Shown here one piece after another: positions 49,616 through 57,043 of a stretch of 64,000 nucleotides of DNA. Source of the DNA: Actinomycetospora sp. NBRC 106375 (GTDB lineage: Bacteria; Actinomycetota; Actinomycetes; Mycobacteriales; Pseudonocardiaceae); assembly GCF_030269665.1 (NCBI RefSeq), contig NZ_BSTS01000008.1, forward strand, positions 186,001-250,000, given 5' to 3'. The notes below the pieces were generated by a model. That model saw nothing but the letters and a program-made list of their open reading frames with translations, was not told the DNA's origin and did not search any database. Both the position numbers and the translations under genes were made by a program. Within the stretch, counting starts at the first letter, position 1. Each line of letters begins with the position of its first letter.

Positions 49616-50059
49616 GTGGGACGCCACACCCGACCCGAGCCGGAGGGCATGGCCGACGCGGCCGACGCGACCGCCGACGGCCACCGCCGGATCGCGATGG
49701 CCATCCGCCACACGATCCCGGCACCCACACCCGCCGGACCGACACCCGGCCTCGACGCGACGACGCTGTCGATCCGCCCGGTGGCGCCCGCGTCGCGCCT
49801 CGCGGCGGCACCGGCGCCGGACGCCGTGGTGATCACCCCGCCCGTCCCGGCTGCCGGCCCGCCGTCCCGGCTGTCGTGGGGCGCACGCCGCACGGCGCGG
49901 CGCGAGCAGGAGGCGAAGGCCGCGCTCGCGGCCCAGCTCTCGCGCGCCCAGCGCCGGAGCCGGCAGGTCGCGGCGTTCGCGTCCGTGCCGACGCCGCGGA
50001 GTCCCTCGGGGATCGAGGCCCCGGTCGACGCGGCCCGCCCGCCGTGGACCGCGGGCTGA
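49616..50059 (+). CDS. Small Ala/Pro-rich protein with REQ...RAQRRS motif
   Basis: 147 aa from GTG 49616 with GGAGGT 5 nt upstream. The N-terminal 90 residues are Ala/Pro-rich and probably unstructured. The C-terminal part is a basic, helical stretch (REQEAKAALAAQLSRAQRRS, about residues 95-115) that continues RQVAAFASVPTPR and resembles the C-terminus of the 79-aa product at 4430. No membrane segment and no known family. It precedes the convergent bifunctional-nuclease-like gene. Confidence 0.6.
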   Translation: MGRHTRPEPEGMADAADATADGHRRIAMAIRHTIPAPTPAGPTPGLDATTLSIRPVAPASRLAAAPAPDAVVITPPVPAAGPPSRLSWGARRTARREQEAKAALAAQLSRAQRRSRQVAAFASVPTPRSPSGIEAPVDAARPPWTAG

Positions 50060-50060
50060 C

Positions 50061-50639
50061 CTACTCCTTGTCGGGGTCCGTCCCCGAATCGCTGTCGGTG
50101 CGGAAGTCGTCCGGCGTGGCCTCGGACAGCGCGCGACGCAGCTGCTCCACCTCGTCCTCGACGTCGGCCGTGGTGGCCGCGGTCGGGTCGGCCTCGTCGG
50201 GCTCGTCCTCGGCGCCGCCGACGGTCGCCACCGCGGTGGCGGGCAGCGCCGCCTCCGAGAGCACCTCCTCGTCGGCCTCGATCGGGCAGCCCTGGTGCAC
50301 GGCGAGGGTGACGGCGTCGCTCGCGCGCGCCGACACCGCGCGGGTGCCGCCGTCCGACGTCGCCAGGTCGAGCTCGGCGTGGAACTGGCCGTCCACCAGC
50401 GCCGTCAGCCGGACACCCGTGAGCCGCGCGCCGAACGCCTCGACGGCGTCGAGGAGCAGGCGGTGGGTCAGCGGGCGAGGCAGTGTCGCGGCCACCTCCG
50501 CGGCGGCGAGCGCCGTCGCCTCGGGCGCGCCGATCCAGATCGCGAGATAGCGCCGCCCGCCGGTGCGCTCCCGCAGCAGCAGCACCGGGTCCTCGCTGCC
50601 CTGTTCCTGGCCCACCCCGGCGACCTCGACCTCAGCCAT
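50061..50639 (-). CDS. Bifunctional nuclease family (DUF151) protein
   Basis: 192 aa from ATG 50639. The conserved core runs EDPVLLLRERTGGRRYLAIW, IGAPEATALA, RPLTHRLLLDAVEAFGA and VSARASDAVTLAVHQGCPIE, the last being the signature of the BFN/DUF151 fold. Plant members degrade DNA and RNA in vitro; bacterial ones are uncharacterised, often next to MerR or gcvH genes, which are absent here. The C-terminal ~60 residues are an acidic tail. The start at 50702 adds residues without homology. Confidence 0.85.
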   Translation of the reverse strand: MAEVEVAGVGQEQGSEDPVLLLRERTGGRRYLAIWIGAPEATALAAAEVAATLPRPLTHRLLLDAVEAFGARLTGVRLTALVDGQFHAELDLATSDGGTRAVSARASDAVTLAVHQGCPIEADEEVLSEAALPATAVATVGGAEDEPDEADPTAATTADVEDEVEQLRRALSEATPDDFRTDSDSGTDPDKE

Positions 50640-50740
50640 GTCCCCACTATCCGCCCGGGACCGCGCCCCGTCGACCGGGCCCCGACCGCTCTGGGCGAAC
50701 ACGTGCGTAGCCGTAACCGGAACGTGGTACCTCTTAGCTC

Positions 50741-51244
50741 GTGAAGCTCGACCTCACCCTGACCGTCGACGGGCACCACCACAGCCTCACGGTCGACACC
50801 CGCACCACCGTGCTCGACGCCCTGCGCGAGCACCTCGACATCACGAGTCCCAAGAAGGGCTGCGACCACGGCCAATGCGGCGCCTGCACGGTGCTGCTCG
50901 ACGGGCGTCGCACCCTGTCCTGCCTGTCCCTCGCCGTCGCCCACGACGGCGCCGAGATCACCACCGCGGACGGCCTCGCCCCCGACGGCGAGCTGCACCC
51001 GCTGCAGCAGGCCTTCGTCGACCACGACGCCTACCAGTGCGGGTACTGCACGCCCGGACAGATCTGCTCCGCGGTCGGCATGCTCGACGAAGCCGCCCAC
51101 GGCGCGCCGAGCGTCGTCACCGACGACCTCACCGGCGACGTGCGGCTCGACCGTGCCGAGATCGCCGAGCGCCTCTCGGGCAACCTCTGCCGCTGCGGGG
51201 CGTACGCGCACATCGTCGACGCGGTCGAGCAGGTGGCCCGATGA
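50741..51244 (+). CDS. Molybdenum hydroxylase small subunit, two [2Fe-2S] clusters
   Basis: 167 aa from GTG 50741. Plant-type ferredoxin domain with KKGCDHGQCGACTVLLDG (about 46-63) and TLSC; C-terminal four-helix domain with YQCGYCTPGQICS (about 101) and GNLCRCGAYAHIV (about 147). It carries electrons from the Mo site to FAD. No Tat signal is present, unlike the periplasmic PaoA, so the complex is cytoplasmic. The stop overlaps the next ATG by ATGA. Confidence 0.92.
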   Translation: MKLDLTLTVDGHHHSLTVDTRTTVLDALREHLDITSPKKGCDHGQCGACTVLLDGRRTLSCLSLAVAHDGAEITTADGLAPDGELHPLQQAFVDHDAYQCGYCTPGQICSAVGMLDEAAHGAPSVVTDDLTGDVRLDRAEIAERLSGNLCRCGAYAHIVDAVEQVAR

Positions 51245-52272
51245 AGCCCTTCGCCTACGAGCGCCCCCACGACGCGGCCGGCGCCGTCGCCACCGTGACC
51301 GCAGACCCGGACGCCGCGTTCCTCGCCGGCGGCACCAACCTCGTCGACCACCTCAAGCTCGGCCTCGCCGCGCCGAGCACGCTCGTCGACGTCACCGGGC
51401 TGACCTCCACCGAGATCACCGATCTCCCCGAGGGCGGGCTGCGGATCGGCGCCGGGGTGCGCAACGCCGACTTCGCCGCCGACGAGCGGGTGCGCGCCCG
51501 CTACCCCGCGCTCGCCCATGCCCTGCTCGCCGGCGCGTCCGGCCAGCTCCGCAACATGGCCACCACCGGCGGCAACCTGCTCCAGCGCACCCGCTGCGTC
51601 TACTTCCAGGACCTCACGACGCCGTGCAACAAGCGCGAGCCCGGCTCGGGGTGCTCGGCGCTCGACGGCTGGGCCCGGCACCACGCGGTCCTCGGCGCCA
51701 CCCACGAGCCGGCCGACGTCGCCTGCGTCGCCACCCATCCCTCGGACATGGCGGTCGCCCTCGTCGCGCTCGAGGCGCAGGTGCGGGTCCTCGGCCGCGA
51801 CGGCGAGCGCGCGATCCCGCTGACCGACCTCCACCGCCTCCCGGGCGACGACCCGACGCGGGACACGACACTGGCCCACGGCGAGCTGATCACCGCGGTC
51901 GACCTGCCGGCGTCGCCGATCGCCGCGCACTCGACGTACCGCAAGGTGCGTGACCGGGCGTCCTACGCCTTCGCGCTCGTCTCGGTCGCCGCCGCCCTGG
52001 CGGTCGACGACGGCGGCACCATCACCGACGCCCGCGTCGCCCTGGGCGGGGTCGCCCACGTGCCGTGGCGCGCCACCGCGGCCGAGAGCGCGCTGGTCGG
52101 CGCCCCGGCCACCGACGACACCTACCGCGCCGCCGCGCGCGCCGAGCTCGTCGACGCCCGGCCCGTGGAGAGCCCGCGCGGCGGCACCGCGTTCAAGCTC
52201 CCGCTGGTCACCGCGACGCTGGCCGCCGCGCTGCGCGGGCTGGCGGAGAACTCTGCGCAGGAGGCCCGATGA
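51241..52272 (+). CDS. Molybdenum hydroxylase FAD-binding subunit with extra Fe-S insert
   Basis: 343 aa. FAD motifs: FLAGGTNLVDHLKLG (about 28-42) and ATTGGNLLQRTRC (about 108-120). The insert RTRCVYFQDLTTPCNKREPG (about 117-136) with a following Cys matches the [4Fe-4S]-binding segment of PaoB/YagS and 4-hydroxybenzoyl-CoA reductase beta. That places the enzyme with aldehyde oxidoreductases of the PaoABC type rather than simple CO-dehydrogenase-like ones. Overlaps both neighbours by 4 nt. Confidence 0.92.
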   Translation: MKPFAYERPHDAAGAVATVTADPDAAFLAGGTNLVDHLKLGLAAPSTLVDVTGLTSTEITDLPEGGLRIGAGVRNADFAADERVRARYPALAHALLAGASGQLRNMATTGGNLLQRTRCVYFQDLTTPCNKREPGSGCSALDGWARHHAVLGATHEPADVACVATHPSDMAVALVALEAQVRVLGRDGERAIPLTDLHRLPGDDPTRDTTLAHGELITAVDLPASPIAAHSTYRKVRDRASYAFALVSVAAALAVDDGGTITDARVALGGVAHVPWRATAAESALVGAPATDDTYRAAARAELVDARPVESPRGGTAFKLPLVTATLAAALRGLAENSAQEAR

Positions 52273-54365
52273 CCACCGCATCCCGTCCCTTCGTCCCGCA
52301 CGCCGTCGGCACGGCGATGCCGCGGCCGGAGGGTCCGCAGAAGGTCCGCGGCACGGCCCGCTACACCGTCGAGACGCCGGGCAGCGACGCGCTGTACCTG
52401 TTCCCGGTGCAGGCAGGCGTCGCGCGCGGGCGCGTCACGGCCATCGACACGAGCGCGGCCGAGGCGCTCGAGGGCGTCGTCGCCGTCCTCACCCACGAGA
52501 ACGCCCCGCGCCTGGCCCGCGAGGCCGACGCCGACCACGGCGTGCTGCAGTCGTCGACGATCCACCAGCACGGCCAGTACCTCGCCGCCGTGCTCGCCAC
52601 CTCCTCGGAGTCCGCGCGGGAGGCCGCGTCGCTGGTGTCGGTCGAGGTCGTCGAGGAGCCGCACGCGGCCGTCCTCGACGAGGACTCCCCCGACCTCTAC
52701 ACCCCCGAGGCCCTCGTCGTCGGGGTCACGGACGACACCCGCGGCGACCCCGAGGCCGCGCTCGCGGCGTCCGCGGTCACGCTGCGCCGGACCTACCGGA
52801 CGCCGATGGAGCACCACCAGCCCCTCGAGCCGCACGCGACCGTCGCGTGCTGGGAGGACGGCCGGCTCGTCGTCCACGACGCGACCCAGGCCGTGAGCTG
52901 GACCCGGCAGGCGCTCGCGGCGGCGTTCGGGCTCGACGAGTCCGACGTCGACGTCGTCGCCCAGCACGTCGGGGGCGGCTTCGGCTCGAAGGGCGGCACC
53001 CACCCGAACACGATGCTGACCGCGCTCGCGGCGCAGGCCGTGCCGGGCCGGTCGGTGCGGTACGCGCTGACGCGCCAGCAGATGTTCGACCTGGTCGGTT
53101 ACCGGCCGGCGACCGTGCAGCACGTCGCGCTGGGCGCCGACCGCGAGGGCCGGCTCACCGCGATCACCCACGACGTCGTCGACCAAGGCTCGAAGATCGG
53201 CGAGTTCGTCGAGCCGGCGGCCGCGTTCAGCCGCGGCATGTACGCGGCGGAGACGCGGCGCACGACCCACCGCGTGGTGCCCCTGGACATCGGGGTGCCG
53301 ACGTTCATGCGCGCCCCCGGGGAGGCGCCGGGCAGCTTCGCGGGCGAGTGCGCGATGGACGAGCTGGCGATCGAGCTCGGGATCGACCCGATCGAGCTGC
53401 GGCTGCGCAACGAGCCCGAGGTCGACCCGGAGTCAGGGCTCCCGTACTCCAGCCGCAACCTCGTGGCCTGCCTGCGCCGGGGCGCGGAGCGCTTCGGGTG
53501 GGCCGACCGTGACCCGGCGCCGCGGGCGCGACTGGTCGACGGCTGGTGGCACGGCACCGGGGTGGGCTCGGCGTCCTTCCCCGTCCCGCGGTTCCCCGGC
53601 TCGGAGGCGACGATCCGGGCGACCGGCACAGGCGACACGGCGGGCTACACCGTCGAGATCGCCGCCTCCGACATCGGTCAGGGCGCGCGGGCGGCGCTCA
53701 CCGCGATCGCGGCCGACGCCCTCGACGTCGGAGTCGAACGGATCGACCTGCGCATCGGCGACACCGCGTTCGGCCCGGCGGGCCCGGCCGGCGGCTCGGC
53801 GGGGACGACGTCGTGGGGCGCGACGATCGTCGAGGCGGCCGACCGCTTCCGGGACAAGTACGGCGACCACCCCGAGGACGGCGACGAGGCCGACGCCCAC
53901 ACGCCGGACAACCCGTGGGCCGGCGAGTACTCGATGCACGCCTTCGGGGCGCACTTCGTCGAGGTGGCGGTGCACGCGGACACCGGCGAGATCCGGGTGC
54001 CGCGGATGCTGGGGGTGTTCGCCGCGGGCCGGATCGTGAACCCGCTGACCGCCCGCTCGCAGTTCCTCGGCGGCATGACGTGGGGGCTCTCGGCCGCCCT
54101 GCACGAGGAGAGCGTGCTCGACGACCGCTTCGGCCACGTCGTCAACCGTGACTTCGCCGGCTACCACGTCGCCACGAACGCCGACGTCGGCACTTTGGAC
54201 GTGGAGTGGCTCGACGAGGACGACCCCTACGTCAACCCGATGGGCACCAAGGGCATCGGCGAGATCGGGATCGTCGGCGTCGCGGCGGCGATCGCCAACG
54301 CCGCGTACCACGCCACCGGCGTCCGCGTCCGCTCCCTCCCGATCACCCTGGACGCCTTCCTCTGA
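52269..54365 (+). CDS. Molybdenum hydroxylase large subunit, Mo-pterin binding
   Basis: 698 aa. Two-domain Mo-binding subunit: VRGTARYTVETPG near the start, MEHHQPLEPHATVACW (about 179), QHVGGGFGSKGG (about 235) and, near the end, GTKGIGEIGIVGVAAAIANA with the catalytic Glu of the xanthine-oxidase family (about 665). It hydroxylates an aldehyde or N-heterocycle using water. Substrate not predictable. No XdhC/MocA-type maturation gene is adjacent, so these factors must be elsewhere. The 50-bp palindrome follows the stop and may terminate the operon. Confidence 0.92.
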   Translation: MTTASRPFVPHAVGTAMPRPEGPQKVRGTARYTVETPGSDALYLFPVQAGVARGRVTAIDTSAAEALEGVVAVLTHENAPRLAREADADHGVLQSSTIHQHGQYLAAVLATSSESAREAASLVSVEVVEEPHAAVLDEDSPDLYTPEALVVGVTDDTRGDPEAALAASAVTLRRTYRTPMEHHQPLEPHATVACWEDGRLVVHDATQAVSWTRQALAAAFGLDESDVDVVAQHVGGGFGSKGGTHPNTMLTALAAQAVPGRSVRYALTRQQMFDLVGYRPATVQHVALGADREGRLTAITHDVVDQGSKIGEFVEPAAAFSRGMYAAETRRTTHRVVPLDIGVPTFMRAPGEAPGSFAGECAMDELAIELGIDPIELRLRNEPEVDPESGLPYSSRNLVACLRRGAERFGWADRDPAPRARLVDGWWHGTGVGSASFPVPRFPGSEATIRATGTGDTAGYTVEIAASDIGQGARAALTAIAADALDVGVERIDLRIGDTAFGPAGPAGGSAGTTSWGATIVEAADRFRDKYGDHPEDGDEADAHTPDNPWAGEYSMHAFGAHFVEVAVHADTGEIRVPRMLGVFAAGRIVNPLTARSQFLGGMTWGLSAALHEESVLDDRFGHVVNRDFAGYHVATNADVGTLDVEWLDEDDPYVNPMGTKGIGEIGIVGVAAAIANAAYHATGVRVRSLPITLDAFL

Positions 54366-54369
54366 CCGG

Positions 54370-54419
54370 CGTACGTGAGCGAACTTCGGGGCTATAGCCC
54401 CGAAGTTCGCTCACGTACG
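54370..54419. repeat. 50-bp perfect palindrome, copy 2
   Basis: Arms of 25 bp starting CGTACGTGAGCGAA and meeting at GGCTATAGCC pair without mismatch. It lies between convergent genes (Mo subunit stop 54365; lipoprotein stop 54427) and can form a long hairpin in either transcript. Copy 1 is at 34313-34362. Confidence 0.9.
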
Positions 54420-54426
54420 GCTCGGG

Positions 54427-54855
54427 TCACCGGGCGGTGGTGATCCCCCGGCCCAGGCTCGTCACCGCGTCACGGGTCTCGGTGATCGCCGCGACGCACT
54501 GGTCGGCCGCGCCGCCCGTGGCACAGCCCGCGCGCAGGAAGTGGTCGTGACCGGCGACGACAGCCGCCGCCGGATCGGTGATCTCCCGCTGGTCCGGGCG
54601 CGCGACCGAGGCCGCGTTCGCCACGTTCAGCACCTCTTCCTCCCACCGCCCACACCGCGGGTACAGCCCCGCGACGTCACGCGACGTGTAGCAGGCGTCC
54701 TGCTGGACGAGCTCCAGCTTCGTGCGCGCGGCCTCGAGCGACTGGTCCGGCCGCGCCGCGGGCCCCGAGGTGCCCTCGGTGTACTCCGACGAGCACCCGG
54801 TCACCGCGAGCACGGCGAGCAGCAGCCCGAGCACCACCCGCGCCGCTGCGATCAC
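54427..54855 (-). CDS. Small lipoprotein of unknown function
   Basis: 142 aa. N-terminal lipoprotein signal with lipobox LAVTGC (Cys about residue 21). The mature part contains four more Cys (QDACYTS, YPRCGRW, RAGCATG, DQCVAA) that could form two disulfides, and is mostly helical. No family recognised. Confidence 0.75.
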   Translation of the reverse strand: MIAAARVVLGLLLAVLAVTGCSSEYTEGTSGPAARPDQSLEAARTKLELVQQDACYTSRDVAGLYPRCGRWEEEVLNVANAASVARPDQREITDPAAAVVAGHDHFLRAGCATGGAADQCVAAITETRDAVTSLGRGITTAR

Positions 54856-54901
54856 CGGCCCACGGTGTCAGGGGTGCCGGAGGGTCGCCACCGCGGGGTG
54901 A

Positions 54902-55765
54902 TCAGGTCGCCGCGGCGGCCGGGAAGTCGGTGTCCCGCCCGAGCGGCTCGACGGCGTCGAGCTCGGCGAGGCGCGCGTGGAACGTGTCGCGCACGGTGTC
55001 GAACGCGTTCGCGCCGAGCGGCAGACGCAGCGGCGGGTCGTCCATCGCGGCGACGTCGACGACGGCGCGGGCGGCCCGCTCGGGATCGCCCGGCTGGGTG
55101 CCGTCGAGCGTCGCGAACCGGGCGCGCGAGGTCTCGAGGATCTCCGCGTAGGCCGGGATCGGGTCCGCGACGACCGGCGAGCGCCCCGCGAAGTCCGTGC
55201 GGAACGGCCCGGGCTCGATCATCGTGACCTTGATGCCCAGCGGCGCCACCTCGGCCGCGAGCCCCTCGGACGCGCCCTCGAGCGCCATCTTCGTCGCCGA
55301 GTACGCCGACCCGCCGAGCGCCGAACGCACCCCCGCGATCGACGACATCTGGATGACGTGACCCGACCCCTGCGCCCGCATCACCGGCAGCACCGCACGC
55401 GTGACGGCCAGCGCGCCGAAGACGTTGACCTCGAACTGGGCGCGAATCTGCGCGTCGGTGAACTCCTCGAACGCGCCGCGGCTGCCGTACCCGGCGTTGT
55501 TGACCACGACGTCGATCCGGCCGAACTCGGCCACCGCGCGGTCGACGGCCGCCGTGACCGCGACCGGGTCGGTGACGTCGAGCGCCGCGGTGCGGACCCG
55601 CTCGGGCGCCTCCGCGGCGAGGTCCGCGACGTCGCCCTCCTTCCGCGCGGTCGCCACGATCCGGTGCCCGCGCGCCAGCGCCGCCCGGGCGATCGCGCGC
55701 CCGAACCCGGTGCTGGTCCCGGTGATGAGCCAGACCTTCCCGGCCCCGTCCTGCGGCGTGCTCAT
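54902..55765 (-). CDS. Short-chain dehydrogenase/reductase
   Basis: 287 aa from ATG 55765 with AGGAGG 8 nt upstream (the GTG at 55774 is less likely). Classical SDR: cofactor motif TGTSTGFGRAIA (about 16-27), NNAGYGSRG (about 87), catalytic Ser in IQMSSIAG (about 137) and YSATK (about 153). The TGxxxGfG/NNAGYG pattern is that of the oxidoreductases usually annotated as SDR retinol-dehydrogenase-like. Divergent from a MarR gene through an operator pair. Confidence 0.88.
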   Translation of the reverse strand: MSTPQDGAGKVWLITGTSTGFGRAIARAALARGHRIVATARKEGDVADLAAEAPERVRTAALDVTDPVAVTAAVDRAVAEFGRIDVVVNNAGYGSRGAFEEFTDAQIRAQFEVNVFGALAVTRAVLPVMRAQGSGHVIQMSSIAGVRSALGGSAYSATKMALEGASEGLAAEVAPLGIKVTMIEPGPFRTDFAGRSPVVADPIPAYAEILETSRARFATLDGTQPGDPERAARAVVDVAAMDDPPLRLPLGANAFDTVRDTFHARLAELDAVEPLGRDTDFPAAAAT

Positions 55766-55784
55766 CGCCGCCACCTCCTGATGC

Positions 55785-55819
55785 CTTGGGTATCAAGACA
55801 ATCTAGCTTGAGTGCCAAG
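55785..55819. promoter_or_regulatory. Paired CTTG-n5-CAAG operators and TAGTGT -10
   Basis: CTTGGGTATCAAG (55785-55797) and CTTGAGTGCCAAG (55807-55819) have centres 22 bp apart, two helical turns, in the SDR/MarR divergent promoter. TAGTGT (55821-55826) immediately after the second site ends 6 nt before the MarR GTG, so binding would occlude the promoter. Confidence 0.8.
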
Positions 55820-55832
55820 ATAGTGTCGAGCC

Positions 55833-56384
55833 GTGACCACCGACGAGCCCCGCGACGCCGTCGACGTGGAGCTCCCGACGTGGATGGCCCATCTCCCCGC
55901 TGTAGAGCCCGACGTCGAGTCTGCCCGCCAGCGCATCCGGCGGCTCTCGCGGCTGTTCGACGAGGTGATCGCCGACGCCGCCGCCGACCACGACATGAGC
56001 GTCGGCGACCTGGAGGCCCTGTCGGTGCTGGCGCGGGGCGACGGCGAGCTCCTGCCCGGCGACATCGCCCGCACCCTCGGCATCACCTCGGGGAGCACGA
56101 GCCTGCGCCTCGACCGCCTGACCCGCGCCGGCCTCGTCGAGCCCGCGCCCCGGTCCGGCGACGGCCGCAGCCGCCCGGTGCGGCTGACCGAGAGTGGTCG
56201 GCAGCGCTGGCGGTCCGCCACCGACCGGCGCACCGATGTCGAGCACAGCCTGGTCACCGGCGCGCTCGACGGCGACGACCTGACCGCCCTCAACGACCTG
56301 CTCGCGGCGCTCCTCGGGCACGTCGAGCGTGAGCTCGGCCGGCACGCGCCGGCGCGCGGGCCGGTTCAGCGCGTCGAGCGCTGA
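55833..56384 (+). CDS. MarR family transcriptional regulator
   Basis: 183 aa from GTG 55833. Helix-turn-helix: LLPGDIARTLGITSGSTSLR (about 73-92), then the wing SGDGRSRPVRLTESG. An ~30-residue N-terminal extension precedes the fold (DVELPTWMAHLP). Probably represses itself and the divergent SDR via the CTTG-n5-CAAG sites. The mRNA appears leaderless. Confidence 0.9.
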   Translation: MTTDEPRDAVDVELPTWMAHLPAVEPDVESARQRIRRLSRLFDEVIADAAADHDMSVGDLEALSVLARGDGELLPGDIARTLGITSGSTSLRLDRLTRAGLVEPAPRSGDGRSRPVRLTESGRQRWRSATDRRTDVEHSLVTGALDGDDLTALNDLLAALLGHVERELGRHAPARGPVQRVER

Positions 56385-56419
56385 CCCTCGGAGACGCCAC
56401 ACCTGATCCCGACACGCGG

Positions 56420-56451
56420 AGGCCCCGGTCGCCAGGTGGCGGCCGGGGCCT
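56420..56451 (+). terminator. Hairpin terminator after the MarR gene
   Basis: AGGCCCCGGTCGCC pairs with GGCGGCCGGGGCCT (one G-T pair) across an AGGT loop, followed by TCGTCGTCT. It lies 36 bp after the MarR stop and before the convergent small gene's stop (56460). Confidence 0.75.
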
Positions 56452-56459
56452 TCGTCGTC

Positions 56460-56648
56460 TCAGCGCTTCAGCACGAGCACGATCGCGATCACCACGAGCA
56501 GCACCGACAGCAGGTCGGCCGCGACGATCGCGTGGGTCTCGGAGAGCACGAGGAGCTTCGGCCCCTCGACGGGCTTGTTCAGCGGCAGCCACGCCAGCGC
56601 CACGAGCACCAGCACCCCGGCCAGCACCAGCCGCCCCCGCCGCGTCAT
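56460..56648 (-). CDS. Small two-helix membrane protein with NKPVEG motif (paralog A)
   Basis: 62 aa, two hydrophobic helices (LVLAGVLVLVALAWLPL and LLSVLLVVIAIVLVL) separated by NKPVEGPKLLVLSETHAIVA. The loop and second helix closely match the product at 59537-59863 (NKPVEGATLLELSSRHGITT, ADLLS), so the family is real. I know no function. It could be a membrane sensor or a regulatory subunit. Confidence 0.7.
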   Translation of the reverse strand: MTRRGRLVLAGVLVLVALAWLPLNKPVEGPKLLVLSETHAIVAADLLSVLLVVIAIVLVLKR

Positions 56649-56680
56649 CCCGGGACCCTGTCACGGTCGGGCCCCGAGTC

Positions 56681-56887
56681 TCAGCCGGCGAGCGTGAAGC
56701 CCTCCCCGTCGGCCGCGGCGCGCAGACGGCGCACGGTGACGGCGTGGTGGCTGCGCAGCAGGTCCTGGTCGCGCCGGCGACGGACCTCGTCGGTGATGGT
56801 GCGGTGCACGCTGGCGCCGACGAGCAGGCCGATGACGAAGATGGCGCCGATGGCGACGGCGGCGGCGATGACGACGGTCCCGATCAT
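56681..56887 (-). CDS. Small membrane protein with basic tail
   Basis: 68 aa from ATG 56887 with GGGAGGGAA upstream. One N-terminal membrane helix (GTVVIAAAVAIGAIFVIGLL) and a strongly charged C-terminal half (TITDEVRRRRDQDLLRSHH). No recognised family. Upstream lies an AT-richer 156-bp gap with the promoter of the divergent gene at 57044. Confidence 0.65.
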   Translation of the reverse strand: MIGTVVIAAAVAIGAIFVIGLLVGASVHRTITDEVRRRRDQDLLRSHHAVTVRRLRAAADGEGFTLAG

Positions 56888-57008
56888 GATGTTCCCTCCC
56901 CTGGTGTTCCGGGCCGGCGCCGGATGTGGCGCCGGGACCCTGGAGCTCCCCCCAACCTGTGCATGACTTTAGGGAGCCCCCCGGGATGCGGAAGCAGAAG
57001 AAAAACCG

Positions 57009-57038
57009 TTGATCCTGCGCCCGGCGGGAGAAGATAAT
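57009..57038 (+). promoter_or_regulatory. Promoter: TTGATC-18-GATAAT, leaderless start
   Basis: TTGATC (57009-57014) and GATAAT (57033-57038) are separated by 18 bp, close to the SigA consensus. The -10 ends 5 nt before ATG 57044, so transcription should start at or next to the start codon. Confidence 0.65.
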
Positions 57039-57043
57039 CGTGC

